Source: Streptomyces sp. A0642 (GTDB taxonomy: Bacteria; Actinomycetota; Actinomycetes; Streptomycetales; Streptomycetaceae). Taken from it: a stretch of DNA of 64,000 bases. The stretch is taken from assembly GCF_004795105.1 (NCBI RefSeq), contig NZ_SSBL01000001.1, positions 744,001-808,000 of the forward strand, given 5' to 3'. The first letter of the stretch is position 1, and every line of letters begins with the position of its first letter. This document shows, piece after piece, positions 33,771 through 41,325 of the stretch. The position numbers were made by a program, and so were the translations under genes. The notes below the pieces were generated by a model that did no database searches, had not been told where the DNA came from, and saw nothing but the letters and a program-made list of their open reading frames with translations.

Positions 33771-34745
33771 TCAGGCCTGGGCGCGGGCCGCCAGGCGGGC
33801 CTTGCGGGCGGCGAGCTTCTCGTCGAACTTCGACGCCTCGCTGTCCAGCCCGTTCATGTACAGACCGAGCTCCTCCTGCGCCTGGAGGCCCTCCGGGCCC
33901 AGGCCGTCGATGTCGAGCACCTTCAGGTAGCGCAGCACCGGCTGGATGACGTCGTCGTGGTGGATCCGCATGTTGTAGATCTCGCCGATCGCCATCTGCG
34001 CGGCCGCCCGCTCGAAGCCGGGCATGCCGTGGCCGGGCATCCGGAAGTTCACGACGACGTCGCGTACGGACTGCATCGTCAGGTCCGGCGCGAGCTCGAA
34101 GGCGGCGCCGAGGAGGTTGCGGTAGAACACCATGTGCAGGTTCTCGTCGGTCGCGATCCGCGCCAGCATGCGGTCGCAGACGGGGTCGCCCGACTGGTGC
34201 CCGGTGTTGCGGTGCGAGACCCGGGTCGCCAGCTCCTGGAACGCCACGTACGCCACGGAGTGCAGCATCGAGTGGCGGTTGTCGGACTCGAAGCCCTCCG
34301 CCATGTGCGCCATCCGGAACTGCTCCAGCTTGTCCGGGTCCACGGCGCGCGAGGTGAGCAGGTAGTCGCGCATCACGATGCCGTGACGCCCCTCCTCGGC
34401 CGTCCAGCGGTGCACCCAGGTGCCCCAGGCGCCGTCGCGGCCGAAGAGCGAGGCGATCTCGTGGTGGTAGCTGGGCAGGTTGTCCTCGGTCAGCAAGTTC
34501 ACGACCAGGGCGATCTTGCCGATGTCGGTGACCTTGGACTGCCCGGCCTCCCAGGCCTGGCCGTCCTCGAAGACGCCGGGGAAGTTGCGGCCGTCGGAGA
34601 ACGGCACGTACTCGTGCGGCATCCAGTCCTTGGCGACCTTGAGATGGCGGTTGAGTTCCTTCTCCACCACCTCTTCCAGCGCGTACAGCAGTTGGGCGTC
34701 GGTCCACGCCTGTGAACTGCCGAGGTGGGGAGAGGTGATCGTCAC
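33771..34745 (-). CDS. Acyl-ACP desaturase (diiron, DesA-like)
   Basis: A 324-residue soluble diiron desaturase of the plant/actinobacterial acyl-ACP type, inserting a cis double bond into fatty acyl chains. Diiron ligands are visible in TEDNLPSYHHE, TAEEGRHG (ExxH), the Glu of FQELATRVSHRN and ATDENLHMVF (second ExxH). The start is ATG 34745 (MTITSPHLG). Stearoyl-ACP-type proteins of this length are common in Streptomyces and mycobacteria (DesA2 relatives). Electron donors are not in the window. The promoter region has three copies of a CGTAGGTTA-type half site, so a repressor responding to fatty acid status is likely. Confidence 0.9.
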   Translation of the reverse strand: MTITSPHLGSSQAWTDAQLLYALEEVVEKELNRHLKVAKDWMPHEYVPFSDGRNFPGVFEDGQAWEAGQSKVTDIGKIALVVNLLTEDNLPSYHHEIASLFGRDGAWGTWVHRWTAEEGRHGIVMRDYLLTSRAVDPDKLEQFRMAHMAEGFESDNRHSMLHSVAYVAFQELATRVSHRNTGHQSGDPVCDRMLARIATDENLHMVFYRNLLGAAFELAPDLTMQSVRDVVVNFRMPGHGMPGFERAAAQMAIGEIYNMRIHHDDVIQPVLRYLKVLDIDGLGPEGLQAQEELGLYMNGLDSEASKFDEKLAARKARLAARAQA

Positions 34746-34769
34746 AAGGGCTCCTGGGGACGGGAGAAA

Positions 34770-34806
34770 TTACCTACGGCTTCGTAGGTTACGAGACCGT
34801 AGGTTA
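34770..34806 (-). promoter_or_regulatory. Three-half-site operator upstream of the desaturase
   Basis: TTACCTACG (34770-34778) faces CGTAGGTTA (34783-34791) across four bases, and a second CGTAGGTTA follows at 34798-34806, 15 bp after the first. The inner 7-bp arms (ACCTACG/CGTAGGT) are perfect. It begins 25 bp upstream of the desaturase ATG, a place suited to repression. It resembles TetR-type fatty-acid regulator sites; the regulator is not adjacent. Confidence 0.55.
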
Positions 34807-34998
34807 AAGCGGCGGTAAGGGCTCCGCCAAGCCCATCCGGGCGACAATCGTTCACTCGCTGTCATATCCCCAGCTCAGGCGCGTATACGGAGGGTCAGGG
34901 AGGGGCCGGGACAGGGCGTGAAAGGCGCCGAAATCGACTGATCGGCCGCACTCCGCCATCTGCCGCGGACGCCTCCCTCGCCCCGCCCCCGCCCCGTC

Positions 34999-36630
34999 TC
35001 ACAGCCCGGCGCGCACCTCCTCGGCCGTGGTGTCCCGGATCCCGCCGTCCAGCAGCAGCCAGCGCGTGATCCCGAGCGATTCGAGGAACGGCACGTCGTG
35101 GCTCGCCACGATCAGCGCCCCCTCGTACGCCTCGAGCGCCGCGGTCAGCCGGCGCACGCTCGCCATGTCCAGGTTGTTCGTCGGCTCGTCCAGCATCAGC
35201 AGCTGAGGCGCCGGCTCGGCCAGCAGCAGCGAGGCCAGAGCCGCACGGAACCTCTCCCCGCCCGAGAGGGTCCCGGCCGGCCGGTCCGCCCGCGCCCCCC
35301 GGAAGAGGAAATGGGCCAGTCGCGCCCTGATGCGGTTGTCCGTGGCGTCCGGCGCGAACCGCGCCACGTTCTCCACCACGCTCAACTCGTCGTCCAGCAC
35401 ATCCAGCCGCTGGGGCAGAAAGCGCAGCGGCAACGACACCGACGCCTCGCCGGACACCGGTTCCAGCTCGCCCGCCAGCGTCCGCAGCAGCGTGGTCTTC
35501 CCCGCGCCGTTACGGCCCACCAACGCGATGCGCTCGGGACCGCGCACCTCGAACGCACCCCGCACCCGTGCCCCGTAGGCGAGTTCCAGATCGCTCAGCA
35601 GCAGGACACCCTGGCCCGGATGGACCTTGGTGTGCGGCAGTTCGACCCTGATCTCGGCGTCGTCCCGCACCGCCTCGACGGCTTCGTCCAGTCGCTCCTT
35701 CGCCTCCGCCAGCCTGCCTGCGTGCATGATGCGGTGCTTGCCGGCAGACTCCTGCGCCGAGCGCTTGCGGGCGCCCATGACGATCTTCGGCTCGCGTTTG
35801 CTCTCCTGCATCTTCTGTCCGTAGCGCTTGCGCCGCGCCAGTTTCACCTGGGCCTCGGCGAGTTCGCGCTTCTGGCGGTGCACATCGGCCTCGGCGACCC
35901 GCACCATCCGCTCGGCGGCCTCCTGTTCCACGGCGAGCGCCTCCTCGTACGCCGAGAGGTTCCCGCCGTACCAGGTGACCGAGGCGTCCCGCAGATCGGC
36001 GATCTGGTCGACCCGTTCCAGGAGTTCCCGGTCGTGGCTGACGACGACGAGAACGCCGTTCCACGCGTCGACCGCCGCGTAGAGACGGCCGCGTGCGTAC
36101 AGATCCAGGTTGTTGGTCGGTTCGTCCAGCAGCAGGACGTCCGGCCGGGCCAGCAGCAGCGCCGCCAGACGCAGCAGCACGCACTCGCCGCCCGACATCT
36201 CACCGATCGTGCGGTCGAGCCCGATGTGGCCGAGGCCGAGCTGGTCGAGCGTGGCGCGTGCCCGCTCCTCCACGTCCCAGTCGTCGCCGACGACGGCGAA
36301 CCGCTCCTCGGCGACGTCACCCGCCTCGATGGCGTGCAGCGCGGCACGGGTCTCGGCGATGCCCAGGGCGGCGTCGACGCGCAACGCGGTGTCCAGGACC
36401 AGGTTCTGCGGCAGATACCCGACCTCGCCCGCCGTCCTGATGTGGCCCTCGGCCGGAGTGAGCTCCCCGGCGATCAGCCGCAGCAGGGTCGACTTGCCGG
36501 AGCCGTTGAGCCCGATGAGACCGGTACGGCCGGGTCCCACGGTGAGATCGAAGTTTTCGAGGACCGGGCTGCCGTCGGGCCAGGCGAAGGAGAGCGAGGA
36601 GCAGGTGAGGTGAGTGACAGGGGCAGACAT
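34999..36630 (-). CDS. ABC-F family ATPase (ribosome-associated)
   Basis: A 543-residue protein with two ABC domains and no membrane segments. The first has GLNGSGKST (residues 40-48), MSGGECVLLR and LLLDEPTNNLD; the second has GRNGAGKTT, LSGGERFRAAL and LMLDEPTNNLD. The linker is long, helical and charged (HRQKRELAEAQVKLARRKRYGQKM), the P-site-tRNA interaction motif that in some ABC-F proteins displaces antibiotics. I chose ATG 36630 (MSAPVTHLTC), preceded by GGGAG. The frame stays open for 65 codons upstream, so a longer form is possible but less likely. It could be an antibiotic-protection factor or a translation factor. Confidence 0.88.
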   Translation of the reverse strand: MSAPVTHLTCSSLSFAWPDGSPVLENFDLTVGPGRTGLIGLNGSGKSTLLRLIAGELTPAEGHIRTAGEVGYLPQNLVLDTALRVDAALGIAETRAALHAIEAGDVAEERFAVVGDDWDVEERARATLDQLGLGHIGLDRTIGEMSGGECVLLRLAALLLARPDVLLLDEPTNNLDLYARGRLYAAVDAWNGVLVVVSHDRELLERVDQIADLRDASVTWYGGNLSAYEEALAVEQEAAERMVRVAEADVHRQKRELAEAQVKLARRKRYGQKMQESKREPKIVMGARKRSAQESAGKHRIMHAGRLAEAKERLDEAVEAVRDDAEIRVELPHTKVHPGQGVLLLSDLELAYGARVRGAFEVRGPERIALVGRNGAGKTTLLRTLAGELEPVSGEASVSLPLRFLPQRLDVLDDELSVVENVARFAPDATDNRIRARLAHFLFRGARADRPAGTLSGGERFRAALASLLLAEPAPQLLMLDEPTNNLDMASVRRLTAALEAYEGALIVASHDVPFLESLGITRWLLLDGGIRDTTAEEVRAGL

Positions 36631-36960
36631 AAGGAATCTCCCGGTTGCGAGGAAGGACAGGGGCAACGGGGCGAGACACCGGTCACTGGCTTTCCACGGA
36701 AGTTTCCCGGGGGTGGGGACCTGCCGGAAAGGAAGAGGGAAGCCCTGGTCGCGGAGGACGGCTCGAAGAGCTGAGGTCACACTCGGGCACGCGGACATGT
36801 GCGGACATGGCACGGCGCGCGACACGGTGTCTCAAGACCTCAGACGAGCAACGTCCTACTCCTATCGGCGACGACAAGGACGAGTTCGAAGGTACGGCGG
36901 CCCGGCGGGACGGGCAAGCGGATTAAAAGGTCCTGTCCCGCGCGAAGGCCCCGGGCGTCG
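36631..36960. other. Leader region of the ABC-F gene (330 bp)
   Basis: There is no convincing gene here. The region lies between the ABC-F start and the stop of the SsgA-like gene, both on the minus strand. ABC-F resistance genes often carry attenuators in leaders of this size, and a frame continuous with the ABC-F protein stays open across 36631-36825. I found no single strong hairpin that settles the point. Confidence 0.4.
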
Positions 36961-37377
36961 TCAGCAGGGACCACCGAGCAGATGCGTCAGGCTCCGGTCC
37001 AGATCCAGGAAGCGGTGCTCGTCCCCCGAGGGGACCAGCTCCTGCGCGCGCCGCAGGAACCGGCGCAGCTCCGCCGTGTGCACGTGCACCATGGCGATGC
37101 CCTCGGCGGCGTGGAACTCCAGCACCGTGCGGTCGTATCCGAAGGGCCTGACGCGGACGTCCCCGACCCCGGCCGGCCCGTCCACCCCCGCCGCCAGCAG
37201 CTCCCGGGAGAACTCCCAGGACACCTCGGCCCCTTGCAGCGTCGCCGGCGCGGGGAACGCCATGCGCACGGCGAAGGGATCCGTGCGGTTGTAACTCAGC
37301 ACCGCGGGCAGTGTTTCCATCTGCGGTGCTGATGCGACCATGCGGGCCTGCACGGACTGTTCGATTTCGGTGGACAC
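36961..37377 (-). CDS. SsgA-like sporulation/cell-division protein (SALP)
   Basis: A 138-residue protein of the SsgA family, which occurs only in sporulating actinomycetes and guides septum placement and cell-wall remodelling. It starts at GTG 37377 (VSTEIEQSVQ) with GAGGGAG upstream. Family blocks visible are AVLSYNRTDPFAVRMAF, EVSWEFSRELLAAG, GVGDVRVRPFG and HTAELRRFLRRAQELVP. Length matches SsgA-G proteins, but I cannot say which SALP subclass this is. It is divergent from a secreted BNR-repeat protein. There is no membrane helix; SALPs act in the cytosol near the divisome. Confidence 0.9.
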   Translation of the reverse strand: MSTEIEQSVQARMVASAPQMETLPAVLSYNRTDPFAVRMAFPAPATLQGAEVSWEFSRELLAAGVDGPAGVGDVRVRPFGYDRTVLEFHAAEGIAMVHVHTAELRRFLRRAQELVPSGDEHRFLDLDRSLTHLLGGPC

Positions 37378-37592
37378 GACCTGCTCCCTCTCGCGACCGG
37401 TGGAACGGTTTCCGGCACGTGCGGCGTCCGGCGCTCTTGTACAGACGACGGAACCCGCCGATCCGTGCACCGGAGCACGGCGTGAGCTGCGTCACCGCGT
37501 GCCGCTGCCTGCACGGGTGCCCACTTCCCGGCGGCCCACCCGGATCCATGCACCCTGGACGTCACGTGACCCGTGGGTTAGCTTCCAGCGCC

Positions 37593-38684
37593 ATGAACGT
37601 CATGGGGAAGACGAGACGACTGATGTCACTGGGACTGTGCGGGGCGGCGCTGGCCGCCGCGCTGGCCGCGCCCGCGGCCCACGCCGCACCCGGCGAACGG
37701 CACGGGCCGGCCTGGACGCCCACCGACACGGGCGCCGACGCGCGTTTCCGCGGTCTCGCGGCCGTCAGCAGCCGTACGGCCTGGCTCGCGGGCTCGAAGG
37801 GCACCGTGCTGCGCACCACCGACGGCGGCCGGCACTGGCGCGACGTCTCGCCGCCGGGTGCGGCCGACGCGGGGCTGGAGTTCCGGGACATCGAGGCCTT
37901 CGACGCCCGGCGGGCCGTGGCCCTGGCGATCGGCGAGGGCGAGGCATCCCAGGTGTGGCGTACGGACGACGGCGGGGCCACCTGGACCGAGTCGTTCCGC
38001 AACACCGACGCCCGCGCGTTCTACGACTGCCTCACGTTCTTCGACAGCCGCCACGGCCTCGCCATGAGCGACCCCGTCGACGGACGGTTCCGCATCCTTT
38101 CCACCGCCGACGGGGGCCGCAGCTGGGACGTGCTGCCCAGCGCCGGCATGCCCGAGGCGCAGTCCGGCGAGGCCGGGTTCGCGGCCAGTGGCCAGTGCCT
38201 GGTCAGTTCCGGTCCGAAGGACGTCTGGCTGGCGACCGGCGGGGCGGCTGTCGCCCGGGTCCTGCACTCGCGCGACCGCGGACTGACGTGGACCGCGACC
38301 CCCTCGCCGATCCCGGCCGGCGACCCGGCACGGGGTGTCTTCGGCCTCGCCTTCAGGGACCGCGGTCACGGCATCGCGGTGGGCGGCGACTACCGCACCG
38401 ACCAGCCCTCGCCCCGCGCCTCCGCCGTCACCTCCGACGGGGGCCGCGGCTGGCAGCCGTCCCGGACGCCGCCCGCCGCCTACCGCTCCGGCGTCGCCTG
38501 GCTGCCGCACAGCCGGTCGGCGGCCCTGGCGGTCGGCCCGACCGGCACGGACCTCACCACGGACGGCGGCCGTACCTGGCGCACGGTCGACACCGGCTCC
38601 TACGACACGGTCGACTGCACGGCGGACGGGAGTTGCTGGGCAGCCGGCGAGAAGGGGCGGGCCGCACGCGCGGTCATCCGCTGA
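37593..38684 (+). CDS. Secreted BNR/Ycf48-like beta-propeller protein
   Basis: A 363-residue secreted protein. ATG codons at 37593, 37602 and 37623 are in frame; any of them leaves a signal peptide (LMSLGLCGAALAAALAAPAAHA). The mature chain has Asp-box/BNR motifs: RTTDGGRHWRDV, RTDDGGATWTES, STADGGRSWDVL, SRDRGLTWTAT, TSDGGRGWQPS and TTDGGRTWRTV. These mark a propeller of the photosystem II assembly factor/sialidase-like type often called oxidoreductase. No sialidase catalytic triad is evident, so binding or scaffold function is likelier. A terminator follows. Function unknown. Confidence 0.82.
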   Translation: MNVMGKTRRLMSLGLCGAALAAALAAPAAHAAPGERHGPAWTPTDTGADARFRGLAAVSSRTAWLAGSKGTVLRTTDGGRHWRDVSPPGAADAGLEFRDIEAFDARRAVALAIGEGEASQVWRTDDGGATWTESFRNTDARAFYDCLTFFDSRHGLAMSDPVDGRFRILSTADGGRSWDVLPSAGMPEAQSGEAGFAASGQCLVSSGPKDVWLATGGAAVARVLHSRDRGLTWTATPSPIPAGDPARGVFGLAFRDRGHGIAVGGDYRTDQPSPRASAVTSDGGRGWQPSRTPPAAYRSGVAWLPHSRSAALAVGPTGTDLTTDGGRTWRTVDTGSYDTVDCTADGSCWAAGEKGRAARAVIR

Positions 38685-38693
38685 GAACGGACG

Positions 38694-38721
38694 GCCGGAC
38701 AGGCGTCGGTGCCTGTCCGGC
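38694..38721. terminator. Bidirectional terminator between BNR protein and YciI-like genes
   Basis: A perfect 11-bp stem GCCGGACAGGC/GCCTGTCCGGC with a 6-base loop lies 9 bp after one stop and 4 bp from the convergent stop at 38725. Confidence 0.8.
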
Positions 38722-38724
38722 GGT

Positions 38725-39033
38725 TCACAGCCGGTCGGTCCGAACCTGCTGACGGTACGGAGCGAGCGCGTCTGCCGTCTTCGTCGCGATGAACTCCGTG
38801 ATCCGGTAGGCGCAGACGCCGTGGACGACGAACGGGTCGGACGCGGTGAGCCGTGTGATCGCGTCCCGGTCGTCGCCGACCGCGAGAATCACCCCGCCCT
38901 CGCGCGGGTTCTTGCGGCCGGAGGCGATGAACACCCCGGCCGCGTACTGGACGTCGAGCCAGGCGACGTGCTCCTCCAGCAGCGCGTCGACGCGGTCCAG
39001 CGGGGCGGTGTAGGCCAGCTCAAGTACGAACAT
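38725..39033 (-). CDS. YciI-family protein
   Basis: A 102-residue protein of the YciI/YCII fold (a ferredoxin-like alpha/beta domain). Typical blocks are LELAYTAPLDRVDALLEEHVAWLD, IASGRKNPREGGVILA, and SDPFVVHGVCAYRITEF, the last containing the DPF signature. Family members are muconolactone-isomerase-like; a His-Asp pair (here His22 and Asp27 of HVAWLD) is often the active site. Function is usually unassigned. It is divergent from endonuclease V across 90 bp. Confidence 0.88.
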   Translation of the reverse strand: MFVLELAYTAPLDRVDALLEEHVAWLDVQYAAGVFIASGRKNPREGGVILAVGDDRDAITRLTASDPFVVHGVCAYRITEFIATKTADALAPYRQQVRTDRL

Positions 39034-39123
39034 GACCAGCAGGTTACGGGAGCGCCACCTGCGGCCCTGCGTTCGATTCGCCGCCCGGCCGCCCGTGCCG
39101 GCCGGTCTAAGCTGGCCTGCACC

Positions 39124-39801
39124 ATGACGACACTCCGGATGCCCGCAGACGAGGCCGAGGCACGTGCCCTCCAGGACACCCTGCGCACCCGGGTGGTACT
39201 CGACGAGACGGGGCCGCCACCGGGCACCGGACGGGTGACGGGCGTCGACGTGGCCTACGACGACGAACGAGACGTCGTGGTGGCGGCGGCCGTCGTGCTG
39301 GACGCGGCCACCCTGGAGGTGGTGGCCGAGTCCACCGCCGTCGGGCAGGTCACCTTCCCGTACGTGCCGGGACTCCTCGCCTTCCGTGAGATCCCCACCG
39401 TGCTGGCCGCCCTGGAGTCCCTGCCCGTCGACCCGGGTCTCGTCGTCTGCGACGGCTACGGGCGGGCACACCCGCGCCGCTTCGGCCTCGCGAGCCACCT
39501 GGGCGTGCTCACCGGGCTCCCCGTCATCGGCGTCGCGAAGAATCCGTTCACCTTCTCCTACGAACAGCCGGGCCCCCACCGCGGCGACCGGTCCCCGCTG
39601 CTGGACGGGGACGAGGTCGTGGGGCAGGCGTTGCGCACCCAGGACGGGACCAAACCGGTGTACGTCTCCGTCGGACACCGCACGGGCCTGGACAACGCCT
39701 GCGCGCACACGCTGGTGCTGGCCCGCGACTTCCGTCAGCCGGAGACCACCCGCAGGGCCGACGCGTTGTGCAGGCGGGCGCTCCGTGAGGCGACCGCCTG
39801 A
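39124..39801 (+). CDS. nfi: Endonuclease V (deoxyinosine-specific)
   Basis: A 225-residue endonuclease V that nicks DNA 3' to deoxyinosine to start repair of deaminated adenine. The metal-binding residues are Asp42 (TGVDVAYDD), Glu89 (AFREIP) and Asp110 (VCDGYGRAHP), matching the Asp35/Glu89/Asp110 set of the E. coli enzyme. The downstream blocks GLASHLGVLTGLPVIGVAKNP and VSVGHRTGLDNAC are also conserved. The start ATG 39124 follows shortly after a likely promoter shared with the YciI-like gene. Sequence appears complete and functional. Confidence 0.93.
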   Translation: MTTLRMPADEAEARALQDTLRTRVVLDETGPPPGTGRVTGVDVAYDDERDVVVAAAVVLDAATLEVVAESTAVGQVTFPYVPGLLAFREIPTVLAALESLPVDPGLVVCDGYGRAHPRRFGLASHLGVLTGLPVIGVAKNPFTFSYEQPGPHRGDRSPLLDGDEVVGQALRTQDGTKPVYVSVGHRTGLDNACAHTLVLARDFRQPETTRRADALCRRALREATA

Positions 39802-39855
39802 ACGGCTTCCGGCGCCACCGGAGAGGACGGCGGACCGCTGTCGCGAGGTGGAGCG

Positions 39856-41046
39856 TCAGGCGGGCGAGAAGACGTGGTCGCTGATCAGCCGGGTGGCGCC
39901 GACGACCCCGGCGACCGGCCCGAGTTCGCCCGGCACGATCGGCAGATTGCCGGTCGCCAACGGCAGCGACTGGTGATAGATCTGGGTGCGGATGCTCGCC
40001 AGGAGGCGGTGGCCGAGCCCCGTGAGCCCGCCGCCGATGACGACCAGGCCGGGGTTGAAGAAGCTGACGAGGCCGGCGATGACGTGGCCGGTGCGCGTTC
40101 CGCCCTCGCGGATCAGGTCCTGGGCAGCGGTGTCCCCGGCGCCCGCGGCGGCCGACACGTCCGCCGCCGTCAGCCGCCCGGCCGACGCGAGCCGCTCGGC
40201 CAGTGCGGCCGAGCCGCCGGACCGGGCGAGTGCCGTCGCGTCGCGGGCCAGCGCGTTCCCGCTGAAGCAGGCTTCCAGACAGCCGGTGTTGCCGCAGGGG
40301 CACCGGGGCCCGTCCGGTTCCACCCGGATATGACCGATGTCGCCCGCGCTTCCGGTCACACCCCGGCGTACCTCGCCGTCGACGACGATGCCACAGCCGA
40401 TCCCCGTCCCCAGTTTCACGCACAGGAAGTCGCGCACGGACCGGGCGGCGCCGGCCTGTTGCTCGCCCAGCGTCATCAGGTTCACGTCGTTGTCGACGAG
40501 GACCGGACAGCCGAGCTCGCGGCTCATCGCCTCGCGGACCGGGAAACCGTTCCACCCGGGCATGATCGGAGGTGCCACGGGGACACCCTCCGGGAACCGG
40601 ACGGGTCCCGGCACACCGATCCCGGCACCGTCGAAGTGCTCCACCGACGTCGTCCGGCGCAGCCGGTCGACCAGCGCCAGCACCTGCTCGAGGACCGCGA
40701 CCGGGCCGTCCCGCACATGCAGCGGTGCGGCCAGATGGCCGATGATCTCCAACTCCGCGTTGCTGACCGCGACATCCACGGAGGTGGCGCCGATGTCCAC
40801 ACCGAGGAAACGGAACGACGGGGCGACCCGGACGTTGTACGAGCGGCGGCCGCCGCGGGAGGCGGCGAGGCCGTCGGGGACGATCAGCCCGGACTCCGTC
40901 AGCCGCTCGATCTCGAACGCGAGCTTGGAACGCGAGAGTTCCACCAGACCGCCCAGAGCGACCCGGGACTGCGGCCCGAGGTCGCGCAGCAGGCGGAGCA
41001 GACGGGCCTGATGCAGATTGGCCGGTCGGACCGTCGAGCTCCTCAC
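39856..41046 (-). CDS. ROK-family transcriptional regulator
   Basis: A 396-residue ROK repressor starting at GTG 41046 (VRSSTVRPANLHQ); the frame is open upstream but family homology and a G-rich ribosome site support this start. An N-terminal winged helix (QARLLRLLRDLGPQSRVAL; SRSKLAFEIERLTESGLI) is fused to a sugar-kinase-like domain with the phosphate loop FLGVDIGATSVDVAV, NDVNLMTLGE and the zinc motif CPCGNTGCLEACFSG. Such proteins repress sugar-use genes and respond to sugars or their phosphates. No sugar transport genes are adjacent, so the target is not apparent. Confidence 0.88.
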   Translation of the reverse strand: MRSSTVRPANLHQARLLRLLRDLGPQSRVALGGLVELSRSKLAFEIERLTESGLIVPDGLAASRGGRRSYNVRVAPSFRFLGVDIGATSVDVAVSNAELEIIGHLAAPLHVRDGPVAVLEQVLALVDRLRRTTSVEHFDGAGIGVPGPVRFPEGVPVAPPIMPGWNGFPVREAMSRELGCPVLVDNDVNLMTLGEQQAGAARSVRDFLCVKLGTGIGCGIVVDGEVRRGVTGSAGDIGHIRVEPDGPRCPCGNTGCLEACFSGNALARDATALARSGGSAALAERLASAGRLTAADVSAAAGAGDTAAQDLIREGGTRTGHVIAGLVSFFNPGLVVIGGGLTGLGHRLLASIRTQIYHQSLPLATGNLPIVPGELGPVAGVVGATRLISDHVFSPA

Positions 41047-41247
41047 GCCGCCCCCGTGGTGGTAAGTGTCTCGGCCCTGACCGATGTTCGGGCTCGGGTC
41101 GCGTCGGACGGTAGCACCGTGCCGACCGTGGGAAAAGATACTTATGCGCCGACTCGCAGGACTTTCCATCGGTCAGGGACAAAGCCGGTGTGCCGAAGCG
41201 GTGTGCGGCAGGCCGGTTCGGCGCCGCCCGTCCGTGCGCAGACGGCA

Positions 41248-41290
41248 GGGCCCGGTGGGGGGAGTGGTCGGACTCCGCCCCACCGGGCCC
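41248..41290 (-). terminator. Terminator of the cupredoxin/Ig-repeat gene
   Basis: GGGCCCGGTGGGG (41248-41260) pairs perfectly with CCCCACCGGGCCC (41278-41290), extended inside by GGAGT/ACTCC around a 6-base loop with one bulged G. Eighteen pairs in all, 36 bp past the stop of the minus-strand gene at 41326. Confidence 0.8.
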
Positions 41291-41325
41291 GGTGCGCTGC
41301 TCGCGTGGTCCTTGCGGATCACGGC

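Noticed and set aside
36631..36825. N-terminal extension of the ABC-F protein to an ATG at 36825
   Set aside because: The extra 65 residues are not ABC-F-like, and the ATG at 36630 has a good ribosome site and the expected family N-terminus.
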